Assembly (NCBI RefSeq): GCF_003316875.1
Contig: NZ_QMIL01000005.1
Span: 99,518 to 163,517, forward strand
DNA from: Aliidiomarina celeris
GTDB lineage: Bacteria > Pseudomonadota > Gammaproteobacteria > Enterobacterales > Alteromonadaceae
Reading direction: 5' to 3'
DNA: 64,000 nucleotides
The notes beneath the pieces were generated by a model. It was given only the letters and a program-made list of their open reading frames with translations, was not told the origin of the DNA and did not search any database. Shown one piece after another: positions 61,452 to 64,000 of this stretch (the stretch's first letter is position 1; every line of letters starts with the position of its first letter). The translations under genes and the position numbers were made by a program.

Positions 61452-61886
61452 ATGCAACACAAACCACTCGACAAAGCAGGGATTGTAATGGCCGTTTTAT
61501 GTGCATTACATTGTTTGCTTGTGCCTGTAGTTCTGCCCACTTTAGGGCTTATGGGATTGTCATTTTTAGGGTTTGAATGGTTCGAGCGGCTAGTACTTAC
61601 CGTCGGCTTAATTATTGGTGCGTTAGCAATTAGCTCCGGAATTCGTCACCACGGAAGTCCTTTCCCTTTAATTGCTTTAAGCTTGGGCGGTGTTCTTTAC
61701 TTTTTCAAAGATGCTCTGGGGCATCATTTTGAGCCGCTCCTAATTGTAGTCGGGGCGAGTCTTTTGGTTACAGCTCATGTGCTCAACTTGCATTTATGTA
61801 GAACCCGCAATCGCCTACCCTGTGAAGAAGTGGAGCGTAGCGTCGAACTTGTGACCGAAAGTGTAGACCCAGCCCCACAAAAATAA
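61452..61886 (+). CDS. MerC-domain membrane protein
   Basis: 144 residues; ATG with AAAAGGAGA upstream. Four membrane helices. The first carries a Cys pair in VLCALHCLLVPVVLP (C17, C21), characteristic of the MerC family; later helices contain SFLGFEWFERLVL, ISSGIRHHGSPFPL and GHHFEPLLIVVGASLL, rich in His. MerC moves mercury in mer operons, but no mer genes are here. The Zur-like operator suggests it belongs to zinc-starvation response. Role otherwise unknown. Confidence 0.85.
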   Translation: MQHKPLDKAGIVMAVLCALHCLLVPVVLPTLGLMGLSFLGFEWFERLVLTVGLIIGALAISSGIRHHGSPFPLIALSLGGVLYFFKDALGHHFEPLLIVVGASLLVTAHVLNLHLCRTRNRLPCEEVERSVELVTESVDPAPQK

Positions 61887-61888
61887 CC

Positions 61889-63001
61889 TTATTTTTTCTT
61901 CAAATACACGCCTGCTTCAGTGTGCTGTGTGAAAGGAAACTGATCAAATAGTGCTATGCGCTCGAGAGCATGTGTTTGCGTCAGTTTTTGCAAATTTTCA
62001 CAGAGTGTATCGGGATTACACGAAATATATAGGATGTGCTCGTACTGGGCGACCATGTCTAATGTGTCGGTGTCGAGCCCCGCACGAGGTGGGTCAACAA
62101 GAACACTGTCGAATTGGTAACTACTCAGTTGCAGTGCTTCAACCCGTTTCGAGGTAAAGCTGCCGTCCATCGCTGAGCTGAATTCTTCAGCCGACATTCT
62201 AGCAATGACAACATTGTCGATTTGGTTAAGTTGAATATTTGTTTGTGCGGACTGTACCGATGTTCTTGAAATTTCAGTAGCAAGTACGCGTCTAAAGTTC
62301 TGCGCCAAGGGCAAACTAAAGTTCCCGTTACCGCAATAAAGTTCAAGCAAATCGACTTCTTGGTTTTTCTCTGCATTGGTGCAATTCAACGCCCATTCAA
62401 TCATTTTTGTATTCACGAGAGCGTTAGGTTGAGTAAAGCTATTTTCGATCTGTTCAAAGTGATAAGAACGATTTTCAATATTGAGTGTTTCCACAACACG
62501 GTCGGTGTTCACTAAAACTTTTTGCTTCCGTGCTCTGCCGATAATCTCTACAGAGCCAAATCGCTGGAAAGCCTCCCGCATTGCAAGCGCCTGTCGCTGC
62601 CACTCATCACTAAGTTGCCGGTGGTAAAGCAGCGATATAGTAGCTTGTCCAGTGGTAGTGGTGAGAAAGTCTACTTGGAATAAGCGGTTGCGTAATAACG
62701 GACGGTCGCGAACATAATCAAGAACCGCAGGCATTAGAGTGTTAATCAGCGCCGAGCCGGGCGGAAAGGTGTCAACGCGATATTTCTCGCGTGTACCTTG
62801 ATGAAACATAATGTAATAGAGCTCGTCACCTTCATGCCAAACTCTAAACTCCGCACGCATGCGATACCCTTTGGGTTCAGAGGCGAAGACTTCAAGGGGA
62901 ATCAAGGTGCTTGGGTTAGGTTGAAAAACTTGAAGCTGCTGGCGAAGATGTTCGGTTTTCAGCGTGAGTTGTTGCGAATAGCTTAGTTGTTCGCCTGACA
63001 T
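61889..63001 (-). CDS. trmA: tRNA (uracil-54-C5)-methyltransferase
   Basis: 370 residues from ATG 63001 (GAGG six bases upstream; MSGEQLSYSQQLTLK). Makes ribothymidine 54 in tRNA. ELYCGNGNFSLPLAQNF (SAM site), VDPPRAGLD and the nucleophile Cys with YISCNPDTLCENL, plus the C-terminal FDQFPFTQHTEAGVYL, are diagnostic. Convergent with the MerC gene (2-base gap). Confidence 0.97.
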   Translation of the reverse strand: MSGEQLSYSQQLTLKTEHLRQQLQVFQPNPSTLIPLEVFASEPKGYRMRAEFRVWHEGDELYYIMFHQGTREKYRVDTFPPGSALINTLMPAVLDYVRDRPLLRNRLFQVDFLTTTTGQATISLLYHRQLSDEWQRQALAMREAFQRFGSVEIIGRARKQKVLVNTDRVVETLNIENRSYHFEQIENSFTQPNALVNTKMIEWALNCTNAEKNQEVDLLELYCGNGNFSLPLAQNFRRVLATEISRTSVQSAQTNIQLNQIDNVVIARMSAEEFSSAMDGSFTSKRVEALQLSSYQFDSVLVDPPRAGLDTDTLDMVAQYEHILYISCNPDTLCENLQKLTQTHALERIALFDQFPFTQHTEAGVYLKKK

Positions 63002-63066
63002 AATGGACCTCATAAGTGACAAGCGCGGTATTCTACCTTGATGAGGCTAATAATGTAAAAAATGAA

Positions 63067-63090
63067 GGACCGATAATTCATTATCGGTCC
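63067..63090 (-). terminator. Terminator after the RRM gene
   Basis: A perfect inverted repeat ACCGATAAT/ATTATCGGT extended by AGG/CCT, with TC as loop; on the minus strand it runs into TTCATTTTTTAC. It separates the RRM gene from trmA. Confidence 0.75.
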
Positions 63091-63108
63091 TAATAGGGGA
63101 GAAAAGAT

Positions 63109-63639
63109 TTATTCTTTGTCTGTTTCAGAATGAGCCGCGCGGACTTTTAAAGTTCGACCTTCAAAGTCACTATCATTCAGTTTTGCTAACGCAAGGTCAG
63201 CACCGGTAGGCTCCATTTCTACAAATCCATAGCCTTTCATCCGGCCGCTGCGACGGTCTTTCACTAAACGCACTGACTCCACTTGACCATATTGTTCGAA
63301 TAGCTTTTGAACAGCCCCTTCGTCTGTTTTAAACGGTAAGTTACCCACATAAAGTGTTTTAGAGTCACCGCTAGTGGCGGCCGAAACGGGTTTAGCACTT
63401 GGCCTGCTAGAAGTTCTTTTATCAGCTTTTGGCTTGGCGGCTGCTTTATCTGTACCTTTTTGCTGGGTGATCATTCTGCTCAAGAGAGGTGTAAGCACCC
63501 CGCCTAGAAACGTAGATAACGCTATTGCAGTCACCATAGTGTTACTAAGGGGACCGTATAAGAGCCAAAATACACCGGTGAACACAGCTGCGAGTACCGC
63601 GGCTACAATAATGCGTGAAGCTGGGGTCGATTGTTCCAT
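63109..63639 (-). CDS. Membrane-anchored RRM RNA-binding protein
   Basis: 176 residues from ATG 63639, with AAGGA six bases upstream. Two membrane helices near the N terminus (ASRIIVAAVLAAVFTGVFWLL and VTAIALSTFLGGVLTPLLSRM, first one split here for brevity), a Lys/Ala/Ser-rich linker (about 65-90), and one RRM domain (about 95-170) with RNP-2 LYVGNLP and RNP-1 KGYGFVEM. RRM proteins of this glycine-free, short type bind RNA in bacteria; membrane attachment is unusual. Partners unknown. It lies next to an rRNA operon but points away from it. Confidence 0.85.
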   Translation of the reverse strand: MEQSTPASRIIVAAVLAAVFTGVFWLLYGPLSNTMVTAIALSTFLGGVLTPLLSRMITQQKGTDKAAAKPKADKRTSSRPSAKPVSAATSGDSKTLYVGNLPFKTDEGAVQKLFEQYGQVESVRLVKDRRSGRMKGYGFVEMEPTGADLALAKLNDSDFEGRTLKVRAAHSETDKE

Positions 63640-63756
63640 GAAAAATCCTTGGTTATAAAAAATAAAAATGAGAAGAAATGCAAAGCTATAGTAGCGCTTC
63701 CCCAAGCGTTCATCAAAGGAATCGGATTAAATATGAAAAAATCTTTCAAAAGGGGC

Positions 63757-63784
63757 TTGACCCAAATCTAAAAGTGTCTAAAAT
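63757..63784 (+). promoter_or_regulatory. rRNA operon promoter P1
   Basis: -35 TTGACC (63757-63762), 16-base spacer, -10 TAAAAT (63779-63784), followed by GCGCCTC, a GC-rich discriminator typical of stringently controlled rRNA promoters. AT-rich sequence upstream could be an UP element. Confidence 0.75.
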
Positions 63785-63898
63785 GCGCCTCTCTTCGCAA
63801 GAAGACGCTAAAGAGCTCAAAACAAAAGGTTAACTTTTCGTAAATGGGCTCAGCGGTCGCCGCAAACTTAGGAAAATGAAAAAACTTTCCGAAAGCGG

Positions 63899-63926
63899 TT
63901 GACAACAAAAATGAGGTGTGTAGAAT
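63899..63926 (+). promoter_or_regulatory. rRNA operon promoter P2
   Basis: -35 TTGACA (63899-63904, perfect), 16-base spacer, -10 TAGAAT (63921-63926), then GCGCACCTC. Same layout as P1, 142 bases downstream. Confidence 0.8.
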
Positions 63927-64000
63927 GCGCACCTCGCTTCGAGCTCCACTGAGCCAAGCAACGTTCTTTAACAATATATCAAGCCAAGTAATCTGTGTGG
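63927..64000 (+). other. rRNA operon leader with boxA, 16S gene beyond the window
   Basis: GTTCTTTAACAAT at about 63963-63975 matches the boxA antitermination region of E. coli rrn leaders (GCTCTTTAACAAT), and the end ATCTGTGTGG also matches that leader. The 16S rRNA gene should start a short distance past base 64000. Apart from P1, P2 and this leader, 63640-64000 shows no gene. Confidence 0.8.

Overview
The window is an ordinary chromosomal stretch of a Gram-negative gammaproteobacterium. Gene order and protein types point to the Alteromonadales, most like the Idiomarina group: fxsA-groES-groEL, cutA-dsbD locus-aroQ-accBC-prmA-dusB-fis-purH-purD, orn/rsgA-psd with a tRNA-Gly beside orn, slyX/fkpA, rsd/nudC-hemE, DUF3802 next to the arginine succinyltransferase genes, and several large secreted S8, S9 and M3 peptidases. 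The genus is an inference. Coding density is high. I saw no insertion sequence, prophage, integron, toxin-antitoxin pair or CRISPR array.

Layout. 1-3.2 kb: the 3' end of mlaC, a convergent outer-membrane-type hypothetical gene and glutathione reductase. 3.3-8.1 kb: a compact unit of a secreted repeat protein, a serine hydrolase, a LytS-type histidine kinase, a LytTR regulator and a cyanophycin-synthetase-like ATP-grasp ligase. 8.1-17.8 kb: yeeN, an Aer-type aerotaxis receptor behind a perfect FNR-type box, a TPR-GGDEF cyclase, a DPP IV-like lipoprotein peptidase, oligopeptidase A and a DUF2970 protein. 17.9-23.6 kb: rpe, trpS and a 1224-residue subtilisin-like exoprotease. 23.7-30.3 kb: pabA, an HDOD protein, argD/astC-astA-astD, DUF3802 and an OsmC protein. 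30.3-35.9 kb: prkB, slyX, a WD40 lipoprotein, fkpA, rsd, nudC, hemE. 36-40.2 kb: an RND efflux pair. 40.2-45 kb: a glycerophosphodiesterase, psd, rsgA, orn, tRNA-Gly(GCC), a secreted glutathione peroxidase, maoP. 45.1-54.9 kb: the minus-strand purine/fis/acc/aroQ/cutA cluster, with only a DsbD alpha-domain protein at the dsbD position. 55-61.4 kb: fxsA, groESL behind a sigma-32 promoter, DUF3016, a small YjfB-like motility protein behind a sigma-28-type promoter, and the EF-P module epmB/efp-epmA. 61.4-64 kb: a MerC-domain membrane protein behind a Zur-like palindrome, trmA, a membrane-anchored RRM protein, and tandem promoters and leader of an rRNA operon running off the right end.

The most notable observation is at 4007-4079. 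The secreted repeat protein and the serine hydrolase are in different frames. They are joined by a purine-rich Shine-Dalgarno-like run, a C CCA AAG heptamer, the stop codon of the first frame and a perfect 8-bp stem, with spacing close to that of the dnaX -1 frameshift signal. The hydrolase frame has no signal peptide and begins too close to its SxxK motif, so a 539-residue frameshift product would make sense of both halves. Other good leads are the three regulatory matches (FNR at aer, sigma-28 at the YjfB-like gene, Zur at the MerC gene), the reduced DsbD, the membrane RRM protein and the hydrolase/two-component/ATP-grasp operon.

Starts were moved from the longest open frame where a Shine-Dalgarno sequence or family alignment favoured an inner codon; GTG and TTG starts are fairly common here. 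All family names come from recognising motifs by eye; no database search was possible.
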